A program made the position numbers and the translations under genes. From Psilocybe azurescens (lineage: Eukaryota > Basidiomycota > Agaricomycetes > Agaricales > Agrocybaceae), in assembly GCA_023853785.1 (NCBI GenBank), contig JAJIRX010000210.1, positions 1 to 25,747 on the forward strand: a stretch of DNA of 25,747 nucleotides. Direction: 5' to 3'. This document shows, one piece after another, positions 11,727 to 22,657 of the stretch. How positions within the stretch are numbered: position 1 is the first letter of the stretch; each line of letters begins with the position of its first letter. The notes below the pieces were generated by a model, which was not told where the DNA came from, did no database searches, and saw only the letters and a list, made by a program, of their open reading frames with translations.

Positions 11727-12387
11727 AAAACTATTAATTTGTTTAAATCATTGTACATTTTATAGAACAAAGCACAAAGCACAGATCCCTTACCCTCTGC
11801 GCGATTACGGCATTCTTTTGTCGACGCCATGCGCATATATCCTTTGTAAAGCTTCTCATAATCCATCGGTTTCCCGATGGACCACATCAGCGTAAATCCG
11901 CATGTCAACTGCGGGTTCTCACCTGTCAACCTATGATGCGCGCCTATATACCTGGTAGCAGTGCTGACAAATCTTTCGCTGCCGTCCGTGGTCCGTCGTT
12001 TGCATACTTACGCTACTAGCGCACTTCAAATGCAGGGGAAATCTCGAATGTCACTTTATCGAAGATCAATTGGTATTTCGGCATGGGCTGGGTTAGATAG
12101 ATTGCATCAAGTCATACGATCAAAAAAGAGTGAAATATGGAAAGTAATGGCGAGGTATACAGCGAAGGCACTTTAATGTTTTTGCAATGTTTTGGTCACT
12201 ATCAGGGTATGTGGTAGCTTGAGTCAAAAGAGTTAAAGATTCGCACGGCGGAAATCCAATAAAAGCCAGGTCGACGAGCTGGGTTAAGTTTTGAAAGAAA
12301 GACAAGATATAAGGTCTTCCGGTTCTGAACAAGTACATTCTAAGACGAAGTGAAAGAGCAGCAGGTCAACATAGTAGGTTTGATTTA
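11727..12387. other. Spacer between triosephosphate isomerase and the next gene, tail to tail
   Basis: Both flanking genes end here, so it should hold two 3' untranslated regions. The small frames at 11961-12176 and 12120-12338 show no motif. No RNA gene or repeat was seen. Confidence 0.45.
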
Positions 12388-13270
12388 CTATTGACCAGGC
12401 CAGATAATATTGGCAACTTCAACACTTGTTTTATCTCTTGACCCAGATTTCAAATGCTTTAGCGTTAGCTGGGTTCCACGTGTACAATCAGTTGTGTATG
12501 TAAATAGAAGTTGCATGAACGCCCTACCTTGAGAAGGGCCTCTGCTTTAGCACCTGATTTGCTCTGCTGATCTTCGAGAGCTTTTATGACATCGTTCCAA
12601 AAGACCTCTCCTTCTTTCTGCGCAAGGTCAAGCTCTTTTTGGGCCTGGCTTTCAAATAGCGACCCGCAAACCCTGGTGTCTCGTGGTTATCCCCTCCTCC
12701 ATGAATGCGCAATTTCAGCCGCTGACCCGCCGCCAGAAGCTGAGAGCAAGAACCAATGCGCATGCTGTCGGAATTTGTCTTCTCGCCTCCTAATCCAAGA
12801 CCGTCGAGAAGGGCATTCCAAGCAAAGGCCGAGTAGCCGTAGCCCAATGCGAATAAGCGCGCATCGCCGAGCGAAGCAGCAATCCAACTGTTATCATATT
12901 CTCCATCCATAAAAGGATGATCTTTGTCGGCCTCCTCTGCTGGACACGCGTCCCAAGCCTCATCCAATAAATATGTTTCGGTCCAGAAGTATGTTGCGTC
13001 GCGGATACGCTCTGTGCACCCGAGATTTTTGGCGATCTTGAATACAGCGTGCCACATGTCGTCAAATACAGAGGGTTTGAAGCTCCAATCAACATTCTGG
13101 ACAAATCCTTCGAGAATATTTTTCGCATTCTTCTTATCGAATCCAGTTGCACCAAATACCGTCTTTCCATCCAAAAGGTCCTGTAATCGTGATTCGACGT
13201 TTTCTGATGAGTATGGGTCGGCGACAATGGCAGTAGCCCATGACGCTCTCCAGTCGTCTTCTGTCGACAT
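12388..13270 (-). CDS. Fungal protein of unknown function (about 274 residues), with a partial paralogue nearby
   Basis: I do not recognise the family. The first exon (12528-13270) begins at the ATG at 13270 and encodes an acidic, tryptophan-rich, mostly helical protein, with landmarks WRASWATAIVADPYSSENVE, YFWTETYLLDEAWDACP and FALGYGYSAFAWNALLDGLG. A frame slip is needed between about 12650 and 12720. Beyond it the sequence gives a clean amphipathic helix (KELDLAQKEGEVFWNDVIKA). A 59-base intron (12469-12527) and a last exon (12388-12468) follow, ending at TAG. The spliced length is one base short of a multiple of three, consistent with a net one-base loss. Without the slip, the protein would end early at 12584. 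There is no signal peptide or membrane segment, so it is probably cytosolic. A related, decayed copy lies at 14457-14846. Confidence 0.6.
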
Positions 13271-13709
13271 CACTGTAGTGGAACAACACTCTCATAAATA
13301 CCGTATCCCTTATAACCTATGCGCACACCGCAAAGGCAGTGCGCTTCGGCCTTTCGCACCCATCATTTTGATCGTCATATGACTCTCACAATCCGTCTCG
13401 TAAACATACTCCGCTGACAGCGATGCCTCTGCAAAGATAATACATACTACAGGCCCAACTATCTAAATGGGGGCTCCAATTCTCCAGTGTGTCGCACACA
13501 GAGTGACCATGTGAGCGAAATGCACTACATACTACCTGTCAGTTTCATTGATAGCAACAATTGACCTGTGCTATAAAGGAGAATGAAATTGTTTGCTTGA
13601 AAATTCATCGAGAATCTATACTTTCTCCGTTAATCTCAGCCGCTAGCTTGTCTGAGAATCAATCTCGCAGGTCGCAGTTTATTATCACATTCACCTTATT
13701 AGAATAATT

Positions 13710-14384
13710 ATGCACCGCTCACTGGGGCTCCTCTTTGCTTTTTGGACATTTGTTGCATATTCAGTTAACGCAGTACCAGTCTCGGTGAGTATTTGAAATG
13801 CCAAACGTTATTTATTACTCACGGAAGCTAACCACAGAGATTTGACGTCCATAACTCATGCGTGGTTTGTGAGGGAGACTTTGAGCTATGTCAAAGAGCA
13901 AGACTTATACCGGTAGGACCAGGTGTGAGGCATTCTAGTACTCACACAAAGAGGTAAACGAGGCGGCCCATCGTTTAGTTCACCAGGCAATTCCAAATGC
14001 TGCTACGTACGCTACAAACAAGCAGAAAAGAAAAGCACGGACTTGTCCGAAGGCGTCATCTGCATTCCTCCCAACAGCACAACCACGACCCAGCCCATGG
14101 TCATGATCTTGCCTATCACTACCCCTTTCATGGTCAACCGGGTACCGGGCCTGACCGTATCATGGCTTGGCGAAATACTGGAGACACACACTTTAACATT
14201 GGCGTTTCGTATCACGATCCGACGAGACCAATACCCACCACAACAAACGCCCGAAACCACGCTTTTCCCCATGCCTCTGTCAAGCAAGGAACGCCTTAAA
14301 AGTGAAGGTACTCAAAGCAAAGAAGGCAAATCCAAAGGGCATAGGGGAAAGTCTAGGGTCACAACAGAGGGCATCGAAATTTAA
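13710..14384 (+). CDS. Small secreted cysteine-containing protein (185 residues), unknown function
   Basis: Three exons (13710-13784, 13838-13922, 13987-14384) are joined by 53- and 64-base introns with GT..AG ends; the phases match throughout, ending at TAA 14382-14384. Residues 1-22 are a signal peptide: a basic start (MHR), a hydrophobic core (LGLLFAFWTFVAYSV) and likely cleavage after NA. The mature N-terminal half has six cysteines in a compact pattern (CVVC, C, CC, C), suggesting three disulfides. The C-terminal half is threonine/proline-rich, then lysine/serine-rich and probably disordered. I recognise no domain. A second plus-strand frame (13997-14299), rich in histidine and aspartate, overlaps exon 3 and looks nearly as protein-like, so a frame error there cannot be excluded. 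Effector-like small secreted proteins often have this build, but no role can be assigned. Confidence 0.6.
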
Positions 14385-14456
14385 TGCGTTGGTTGAATAT
14401 TTTATGTATAGCTTTGGTATAGCCAATTTATTGAGACAACGTCTTTGTAATGGAAA

Positions 14457-14846
14457 TCAAGTTTTCACCGAATTGTCATACCTTTTATATAAGCTGTGAC
14501 CATCGCACGCAAGTATAAAAAATAGACCCCATCTATATATTCCAAGAATAAACGAAATATACTCCACTACATATTCTAATGGAGGTAGGAGCTTATATCT
14601 GATATATCGCAGTGAGTTCAATACCGAAACGCTAACTGGATCCTTCCCGTCATAAAAGACTGCGAACATACTGAACAAATCCCTCGAGATTCTCTTTGGA
14701 TTCTTTTCATCGAATTCAGGTGCAGCATACTTTCTGTCCAAAAGGTCCTGCAATCGTAATTCAACGTTCTCTAATGAATATAGGTTAGTGACAATGGTGG
14801 CAACCCATGACGCTCTCCAATAGCTTTCTGTCTCGTTTATTGACAT
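14457..14846 (-). pseudogene. Decayed partial copy of the 12388-13270 gene
   Basis: The first 45 or so residues from ATG 14846 clearly match the gene at 12388-13270: WRASW, ATIV, YSLENVELRLQDLLD and then FDEKN align with its N-terminus. DNA similarity continues to about 14665, but there the copy changes frame relative to its relative; the matching reading (ENLEGFVQ) lies in another frame and meets a stop. Beyond that, the remaining codons show no similarity and turn hydrophobic. The copy therefore lacks about four fifths of the protein and is best read as a truncated duplicate. Confidence 0.75.
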
Positions 14847-15948
14847 TTGTGTAGTTTAATAATCTCATATATCTATACAGAGTGGGTTTAAGTTTCGTCG
14901 CAAAGCGCGAGGGCGGACTTCAAGCAAACTTCAAGAGTAAGCGCCGGTCGCAGTGTTTGTTTGTAAATTGGTGTTGACGATTGAATATCTCAGGCACGTT
15001 ATGAATTCATATCACTGGAAATTCTGATTCAGCGTGGCTGGTATGGCAGGGCTTGAAACTCTCGAGAGATAAAAGGAGATGTTGAGGACTAGCTGAGAAT
15101 ATGGTGAGGAGGGTCAAGGTTGAAAGATTGAAGTAAGATTGAAGGCTGCGTGTGAATTTTGAAATGACCAATATGTGGTTGGCGGACTAACCGAAGCCTT
15201 TAAGTAATATTAGGTACAAATATAGAAACACCGCCACTATGCATATAAATGTAGAATTTCGCAACGTTTCAACTTCCAGTCAACCAGTACATTGACGATT
15301 GCCAGTACAGTAGAACTTGAGCTCAGTTCGAACCTTGCCCTCAAACACATGACTCAATGCCCCATAATCTGTTATAACCCATAGGTTTTCCGATCCAACA
15401 ATTTGGTCCACTGGGGAACGCAACCTAGAACCCATAAAACGTGATACTCAATATCCAACACACCTTTATACAGGAAAAACATGGCCTTCTAAGTTGAAGA
15501 AGTCTGAAGACGTGCAAGAAAAGCAGGGCTAGAAAGAAGATGGTTCGACTGTGCTGAAAGCTGTGCACTCGACCCAATACACACACGATTTATCTTTATA
15601 CCCTTCTGTCAAGTCCGTCGGTCACGGTTAGTATAAGCATCCAAAACATAGGCTAAGCGAATGGCGACGGAGCGCCGAGGCGTAAGGGGTAGACATCGAC
15701 GGGCATTATGGGCACACGTGTGTACTCATACAATTGGACTGGACTGAAAAATGTGAGTTTTGCACTGTATCTGCGAGTATGGCCTTTGGTAGATTTCCTA
15801 CACGGAGATCTGGCGTCTGGAGGTCTTGATTCTATTTTTAGTCATCAAGGCGTCTGCTCATTGATCAGCAACCTGATACGTCTTGGGAACGACATAAATT
15901 GAATGACCACCGAAGGCAGGCTTTACCTCATTCGACCCACTTCTCTCG
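14847..15948. other. Spacer upstream of glycosyltransferase copy 1
   Basis: I found no gene, RNA or repeat. A 64-codon plus-strand frame at 15708-15902 ends just before the glycosyltransferase start and has no motif. The last part should contain the promoter of that gene. Confidence 0.45.
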
Positions 15949-18096
15949 ATGCCACCCAACAGCTACGAGAACAGTAATCATTTCATATTCTCCGCCATTC
16001 CAGCATGGGGTAACAATTATTCGTTCGCGAATTTATGAACGCCCGTTGATTTACATTTTGCAACTAGGTCATGTTAGACCTTTCTGCATCTTGGCAGCAC
16101 GTCTTGTAAAAGAACACGAGACAGCGATTGTCACTATGATTCTCTCCCCAAGTCTTTTAAGTAAGGCTGAAACAGAGGTGGCAGCTGAGTTTGGAGGAGA
16201 AGCGTCTGAGAGCACTCGTCGACGTATTAGGTGCGTTAACGTCCAAATATGGTCGAGTATACCGCCATTGACGTCGTGTTCAGAATTCTGGCAACTTTTC
16301 ATTCTACTTCACAAGACATTTTCAGCCTCTTTCAGCCTCTTGCGGAAACATACGCAACTGCCTATCAAACACTTACGGATGCGAAGACGATTTCCTGTGC
16401 TATGACGGGAACGGTTTTCGACGCTGTTCCTGCTCCCCGTGCAGTTATACTTGACGTACGTCTATGCCTATTATTGCAAGGTCATTCGTGACGCTTTCTC
16501 TCCCCTACGACTAGCCTCTTGCTCTTGGCCAAATATTAGCAACACGCGCCATATCAGGACGCTCCGTACCAATATTATCCTGGTACTCAGGTCATGTAGC
16601 AACCATTATTCGGTTGTTTGGTCCGGAGACTCTGGGAGGTCTCGATAATCTGGCTGCTAAGATTGAAGCCGAAGCTACTCGCAGAGGTGTCACCGCCGAG
16701 GAAATTGGAGATTCGGTCAGTGTTCTTTGAATGGACTATCAGACTCAGATAGTTAAGCGACTGTGCTTTCCAGGTCCTCACCCACACAGAAGGAAAAATC
16801 ATAAAAATTCCAGGAATCCCGGAGATGTATGACTGGGAGTTCTTCCCACAGCTGGTACGTGCTCTTTGAGCTTTTAAGTATCGCACACCATATACGAAGA
16901 TTACTATTGACATGCGTATTTAGCCTCCTTTCGAAGCCCATGCGTCACCGATTATGAAGCTTCAGTATCAGTAAATCCTTCAGCTCCTTTCCTTACTACT
17001 TCATATACTGACTAGTAACGTCAAGAGGGATGAGAGAGTCCGATGGGGCTTTCGTGGTATCCGCCTACGCCTTCGAGGAAGAATCGATAAAGGCATTCAA
17101 GTCTTGGCAATCCGATATGAATAAAGAGGTATATATCGTTGGGCCATTGCTACCACCATCCCGTGGCTCTGTCGCAGGCAGCGCTCGTGGATCCTCAGAA
17201 ACAGAGGCCTTTCTTGAGAAGGCCCAAGCTACGTATGGGACAAACTCGGTCTTCTACGTGTGTTCTATTAATGATCGACCATCAAGTGAAGCTGATCAGA
17301 GTGCTTAGATCTCGTTTGGCACGATTTTCTGGCCTCAAAACCAGGATTACCTTGAGGAAGCGATAGAAGCTTTGATAGAGAAAAAGGTCCCTTTTGTAAG
17401 ACGAGTTGCACATTATTCTGGACCCGAATATTGCATTGACTGGGTATCTGGATCTGGATCATCCAGATTCTTGCATATGCTTCGCCTTTCGCCAAGCTTT
17501 CGGACGATCTAATAGCGAGAGCAGAATTGTCTGGTCTCGCGCTGATCTCCAAGTGGGTCCCGCAGAAGTATATCTTGAATCATCCCGTACGTCTTTTTGA
17601 CTACAAAAGCTCATTCGATCAGAAAATTAACAAGGCATTTGTAGGCTATCGGATGGTTTGTTTCTCATTGCGGACAGAATAGTGTTTTGGAGGCCCTCGG
17701 AAGTGGTACACCCATGTAAGAGTGTTATATGTCCATCCACTCCACGCTAAACTTACCGTGGTAATATAGTATATGCTGGCCCTTTGACGCCGATCAGCCA
17801 GTTGCTGCGTATCATCTTTCTGAAACTCTCAAAGCCGCTTTTGAATTGATCGAAGTGCGGACTGGAGAAAACGGCCTGAAGCCGCTGTTGCGAAATGGGC
17901 GCAAGCCGAAAGGAACTCGCGAGGCTGTTGGGATAGAGTTTAGAGAGACTCTGGATGCTTGTCTGGGTGAAAGGGGGCAGGAGCTTAGAAGAAACGCTCA
18001 GGACATTAAGACTCGATTCGCTGAGAGCTGGGGAGCTGGAGGGATCTGTCGACAGGAATTCGATGCATTTTGAAAAAATACGGTGCTGGGTTTTAG
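15949..18096 (+). CDS. GT1-family UDP-glycosyltransferase, copy 1 (most complete)
   Basis: It transfers a sugar from a UDP-sugar to a small acceptor, probably a lipid or secondary metabolite. Ten exons: 15949-16009, 16068-16455, 16515-16715, 16774-16854, 16924-16970, 17026-17257, 17309-17395, 17467-17586, 17645-17715, 17770-18096. The ATG at 15949 gives the expected start, with PAWGHVRPFCILAARL holding the catalytic His of the family. The acceptor half includes GPETLGGLDNLAAKI and IPGIPEMYDWEFFPQ. The donor-binding half has ISFGTIFWPQ and the signature WVPQKYILNHPAIGWFVSHC, then GQNSVLEALGSG and PFDADQP. Length is about 538 residues, normal for the family. Two slips: near 16230-16247 one base is missing between RRRI and MVEYTAIDVV, and the T4 run at 18068-18071 ends the protein at TGA 18071-18073 where five would extend it to a KKYG-type end at 18096. 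Acceptor and sugar are unknown. Confidence 0.88.
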
Positions 18097-18395
18097 GTGT
18101 TGGATGGCATCCTGCTCTTTGAAAGAATTTGGTCCCAAAGCCATTACAAATCCATGCATCTTGCCTATTCCAGTATGTTACTTACGAATATGGATGTAGG
18201 ATGATTAAGCTGGCCCTCGGGCAGACTTGCTTCGATTTAAGTACCAAGCACGCAAGAAACGCCAGAAATGAACTCACAGTCTCACACTCATCGGCCTGTG
18301 TCATAATGTTTGTAATTTGAATTAGACAAACGTCCAGTTTAAAAGAACTGGACTCGAGTGTTGACAAGCTTGCGGTTGCGCTATAAACCTCGTAA

Positions 18396-19360
18396 ATGCC
18401 CGGTTTAACTTCCCCAGCCTCTGTTACTACAACTCTCTCTTATTTTACTCCCCCGTCAGGGAGGGGAAAGAGCATATCAAAAAGCTCTCGTAGATCCTGT
18501 GACAGGCGAACGCACCGCCGAGAAGAACTTTGACAGCGAGGAGCGACGAGATATTGCCATCGAAAACGTGCGTGGCAGAGAGGACACAGTGTCTCTGGAT
18601 AAAACGGGCTTTCAATATTTCCACCACACTTCTAAGCACACATCTTTCGCAAATGACGAAGAGATAAAGGCTGAATACTACCCCGAGAGCATCGAGCTTA
18701 TCAAGAAATTAACAGGGGGCCACCCGGGTGGTATTATTTGACCACAGTAAGTACTTCTCCATACATATATCAACGTGCCAGTTGCTCACCCGATCATGTA
18801 AAGCCTTACGCCGTCGCATCCCCGGTCAGAAATCACCCTTCAATGCGCCAGTCGCCCAAGTGCATGTTGACCAATCCTCCCAAGCCTCCATCGCCCGTGT
18901 GCATCGGCACCTCCCTGCCTCCGATGTCCCTAAGCTGTTAGAGAAACGTTTTCAGATAATCAATCTCTGGCGACCCATCAGACACTCCGCCCTCGACTGG
19001 CCTCTCGGCCTCTGTGATCACAGGAGTGTCGACCCCGCAGATATTGTCCCTGTAGCCCTTATATACCCTGACCGAGAGGGAGAGACTCTCGGAGTCAAGT
19101 ATAACCCAAATCATAAGTGGAAGTATCTTCGAGGTATGACTCCGGAAGAGGTTGTGTTGATTAAATGGTACGTTTCTACGACCTGGTTAAGGGATAATTT
19201 TTTTGGAGTGGCTGACTGCCCTTCCGTTAGTTTTGATTCTATCCAAGACGGTAGTGTCGCAATATTCACTCCACATACCGGATTTGAGGACCCTTCAACA
19301 CCTGAAGGAACGCCTTTCAGAGAATCGATTGAATTGAGGTCGCTTGTATTCTATGACTAG
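18396..19360 (+). CDS. CmcJ/AsaB/NvfI-like Fe(II)/2-oxoglutarate-dependent oxygenase
   Basis: This family hydroxylates, desaturates or rearranges fungal secondary metabolites using Fe(II) and 2-oxoglutarate. The ATG at 18396 is followed by the typical opening TTTLSYFTPPSG. Exons are 18396-18746, 18804-19167 and 19231-19360. Conserved blocks are NVRGREDTVSLD, YYPESIELIKKLTG, the iron-binding VHVDQ (HxD), ARVHRHLP, RFQIINLWRP, PDREGETLGVKYNP, the distal iron-binding His in FTPHTGFEDP, and the cofactor-binding Arg in RESIELR. Two extra G bases break exon 1: the G4 run at 18463-18466 and the G5 run at 18715-18719, where three and four Gs would keep frame. With these ignored, the length is 280 residues, normal for the family. 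It sits 300 bases after glycosyltransferase copy 1 on the same strand, and its last codons are repeated at about 23428-23455. The substrate cannot be inferred. Confidence 0.88.
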
Positions 19361-19627
19361 GCTGTATTACTTTCTCCTGTATCAACATTCGAGCTAGTCC
19401 ATCATCTGCATTATGAATACCTATGACCAGTCTGAGGTCTCTCATTTCATTATCCAGTTCCCGATATTTACTGTCTTAATCCAATCGTTAACAGGTGATG
19501 ATTAAGGAGTAAGTCCGTATAAATCTCTACTCTTCATATTGCTACGTTGTCCTCTATTCTGTACTTTGATCTTACGACGCGCCCTAATTGTCAAGCACAA
19601 TGGATCTAAACTGGTCTCTAGGTTCAT

Positions 19628-21742
19628 CTAGGATAGGTGAATGCCATAATGCTCTAAGCAGGCATTGAAGTCCTGCCTGCTAATCCCATCAGCTTGCCAA
19701 GTTCTATCGAACTTGGCTTTCATATTTTCGACGTTCCTGCGTAGCTCTGCTCCTTTTTCGCCGCGGCAAGCATTGAGGACGTCTCTGATTTCAATACCAA
19801 CAGCCTCTCGAGTTCCTTTTGGCTTCCGTCTATTTCTCAACAAGGGCTTCAAGCCCCTGTCTCCAGTTCTGACTTCCAGTAGTTCAAAAGCGACTTTAAG
19901 GTTCTCAGAAAGATGAGCTGCAGCCGCCGGTTGGTCGGCTTCAAAAGGCCAGCATATCCTGCATTAAGGTGAGTATTGGACCGCGAACTTAAGCAAATTA
20001 AGGCATACATAGGAATGCCGCTCCCGAGGGCTTCTAGGACACCGTTCTGACCAGAGTGGGTAATGAACCACCCGGTCGCCTGTTCAGATACATCAGCCAG
20101 GAGCTTTGAATGAAGTTAAGTCATGATCGTACGGGGTGGCTCAGGACAAAAAGCTGTGGCAGCCACTTGGCGATCAATCCACTTCCCGACTCATTGACCC
20201 TCTGTAGTAAGTCGTCGGAGATTTTTGCATAGGGTGAAGCATAAGAAACGATCTATGGACAGAGCCTTTAACACATAGCTTAGAAGGAGTATATCTTTGG
20301 ACTCACGAAAGGGAACTTCTTTTCAATCAAAGCTTCTATGACCTCTTCGAGATACTCCTGACTATTAGGCCAAAATAGGGAGCCGAACGATATCTAAGCG
20401 GGTATGATTCGAAGCAACTTGAATGGCGAGATCGACGAATGAGCTATTTATAGAACTCACCAAAACGGCAGATTTCGGTCCATAATCTTTAAGGGCTTTA
20501 TCAAGGAATTGTTCGATCGAGCCTTGGGCATTATTCGAGGGAATTAAAAACGTAGTTGGCTTAGAAGGTATCAAGGGCCCCACGGTATACACCTCTTTAT
20601 TCCACTCTTTAAACCAAGACTTGAACGCCTCCAGTGACTCTGGTTCAAAGTCATGGGCAGATGCTGAGATCACAGCATCACTATCCCTCAATCCTCTATA
20701 CCGCATTGAGTCATAATCCAGAGTCTCGAGTACAGAGAACTCACCCATAGGCCTGTGTCAGGATATCGACCACAGGCAAGTCGAAAGGAAGCTGCAATTA
20801 ATGCAATCTCATCTCAGTCTTTGCCCACCACAATAATAGTAATTCAATGTCATACCACTTGGGGAAAATATTCCCAGTCATACATATCAGGAACACCTGC
20901 TATCTTAATGATTCGCCCATCTGTATGGGCGTATAGCTTCATATTATAATCAGCGTACGAATCTATGACATGTCATGACGAATTGAATAACTTACTGAGT
21001 CACCAACTTCTCGGGGTGTAATTCCTCTACGAGCAGCCTCTGCTTCAATCTTGGCACCGAGATCACCGCGTCCACCATAATGCTCAGGACCAAGTGTGCG
21101 AAGCATGGTCGCTGCATGTGCACAGACGAAAACAGCAATAGGTATTGTTTTCCTGTGATAGCACGTGTTGCCAATAATTGGGGATGTGCAAAATACTACC
21201 AGACCTTCGTCAACAAGATTGTAATCTTTAGCGACAGAAAAAGGCTTACGTCGAGAATGACGATTTCGGGAGGCTGACAGGTTCGAAGACTGATCCCGTT
21301 ACAGCGCAAGTAACTGGTTTTGCATCCAAAAGCAGTTGATAGGTTGTCGGATATGATTCGACCATGGATTGAATAAGAACTAATGGGTCATCGGAGTCGG
21401 ACTTGAAGGGACAAAACACCCTGTTCAAATTCATTTCAGGATCTATCGCAAAAATCAACATGTGGCCTCTTGTCGTACCTAATCCGTCGGCGATTTTCCT
21501 CTGAGTTCTCATCCCCAAACTCGGCAGACACTTCGGCTTGAGCTTTTTGAGATGATTTGGGGGCAGCAACAAGGTCATGGTAAGATTTTTATTCTCTTTC
21601 ACGAGACGTGCTGCAAGAATACAGAAAGCTCTAACATGACCTGTGGTAATGCAATGGTTAGCTTATTTGTTTTGAAAAACAGAACAATGAAGATGTGGGT
21701 CTTACCCCATGCTGGAAAAGTCGAGAAGAAAATGTGAGTCAT
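19628..21742 (-). CDS. GT1-family UDP-glycosyltransferase, copy 2 (N-terminal half frame-broken)
   Basis: It is a paralogue of copy 1 with the same ten-exon structure. Exons are 21706-21742, 21250-21640, 20996-21195, 20856-20936, 20745-20791, 20461-20695, 20307-20393, 20133-20252, 20009-20079 and 19628-19958. Several exons have exactly the lengths found in copy 1 (81, 47, 87, 120, 71). The start gives MTHIFFSTFPAWG, then HVRAFCILAARL. The donor-binding half is intact: ISFGSLFWP, WLPQLFVLSHPATGWFITHS, GQNGVLEALGSG, PFEADQP. The usual HCGxNS is replaced by HSGQNG. The N-terminal half is out of frame at four places: the T5 run 21544-21548, an extra base in the A5 run 21450-21454, a missing base near 21270-21273, and one near 21152-21154. 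It may be a pseudogene or contain sequence errors. The 3' end and stop (19628) are sound. Confidence 0.8.
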
Positions 21743-22657
21743 TTTTCTGGGAGAGTGAAGAAACTAAAAAGTTGGGCGACTTGATCAAAGATATTAGATT
21801 AAAGGTCTATTGTTTTATAGGCGGTAGGAGCTGTATAGGGCAGCCGCGCTCAATGATAGATGCCAATCAGCATGATTTGTCTGAGAAGACATGCGCGCAG
21901 ATTCGTGCGTAATGAATTTAAAGCCACCATTGGTCAGCCAAGAGCCTTACGCAAACCGTAACGTATGATTGATGACTCCTTGCTGGCCCAGGGATCTGAG
22001 CGCCATTAATTTGCCACTGGGCTCCAGTAAGTTTTTCCTGGATAACAGACAAGTGGTGCCGTAATGGGACTACGTACTTCATAATCCATAGAATACGGTC
22101 AATACAGACACCTCAGTGCTCCTGAGAACTCTGACAGGAAGGTTTTAAGGTTTGTCAAGGCAGTTGCGATTTGACGCTGTGGGAAACTTCGTCAACAACT
22201 CAATCAAATTTATGTTTAGTCTTCCTTTCAGGGCTGTAATGATTATCTTTTGACCACCGTGTTCTGGAGCAATTAATCCGCATGGGTCGGTTTCTAGAAG
22301 CGTCATAAATCACCACTTGTAACATGAAGGACGGTTGGAGGCTTACGAAACAGCCGAATACCTGCGAAACGCCTTGCAAATCGCTATCACTGATAGCGCC
22401 CAGGTATCGCATCTTGGCAAGACCCGATAATGACAAAAAGGAAGGCCAGAAACCACAAACGCCATACTTCCTTTGGTCTGAAGCAGATATGTGAGCTTGG
22501 GTGACCGTACTTGAAGCCGAGATAGAAGGAGACGACATATTGACTCGGATGTCGGCCAGCCGCGATAGAAACCTCTGGAGATTGAAAACTTGCACCGTTT
22601 ACGTTCAGCCAAATCCCAAAGTAAACAAATGAGTTTAACGCCCCAAAGCTAATTCAA
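21743..22657. other. Spacer between glycosyltransferase copy 2 and the truncated membrane-protein gene
   Basis: Overlapping minus-strand frames at 22200-22612 include one hydrophobic stretch (FLAFLFVIIGSC in one frame, about 22430-22480), but frames and splice sites do not give a coherent gene. It could be debris of another membrane-protein gene. The rest should hold the promoter of glycosyltransferase copy 2. Confidence 0.4.

Noticed and set aside
15320..15345. Sequence resembling a tRNA B box (GGTTCGAACTGAGC on the minus strand)
   Set aside because: The flanking bases do not form the T stem, and no cloverleaf can be drawn.
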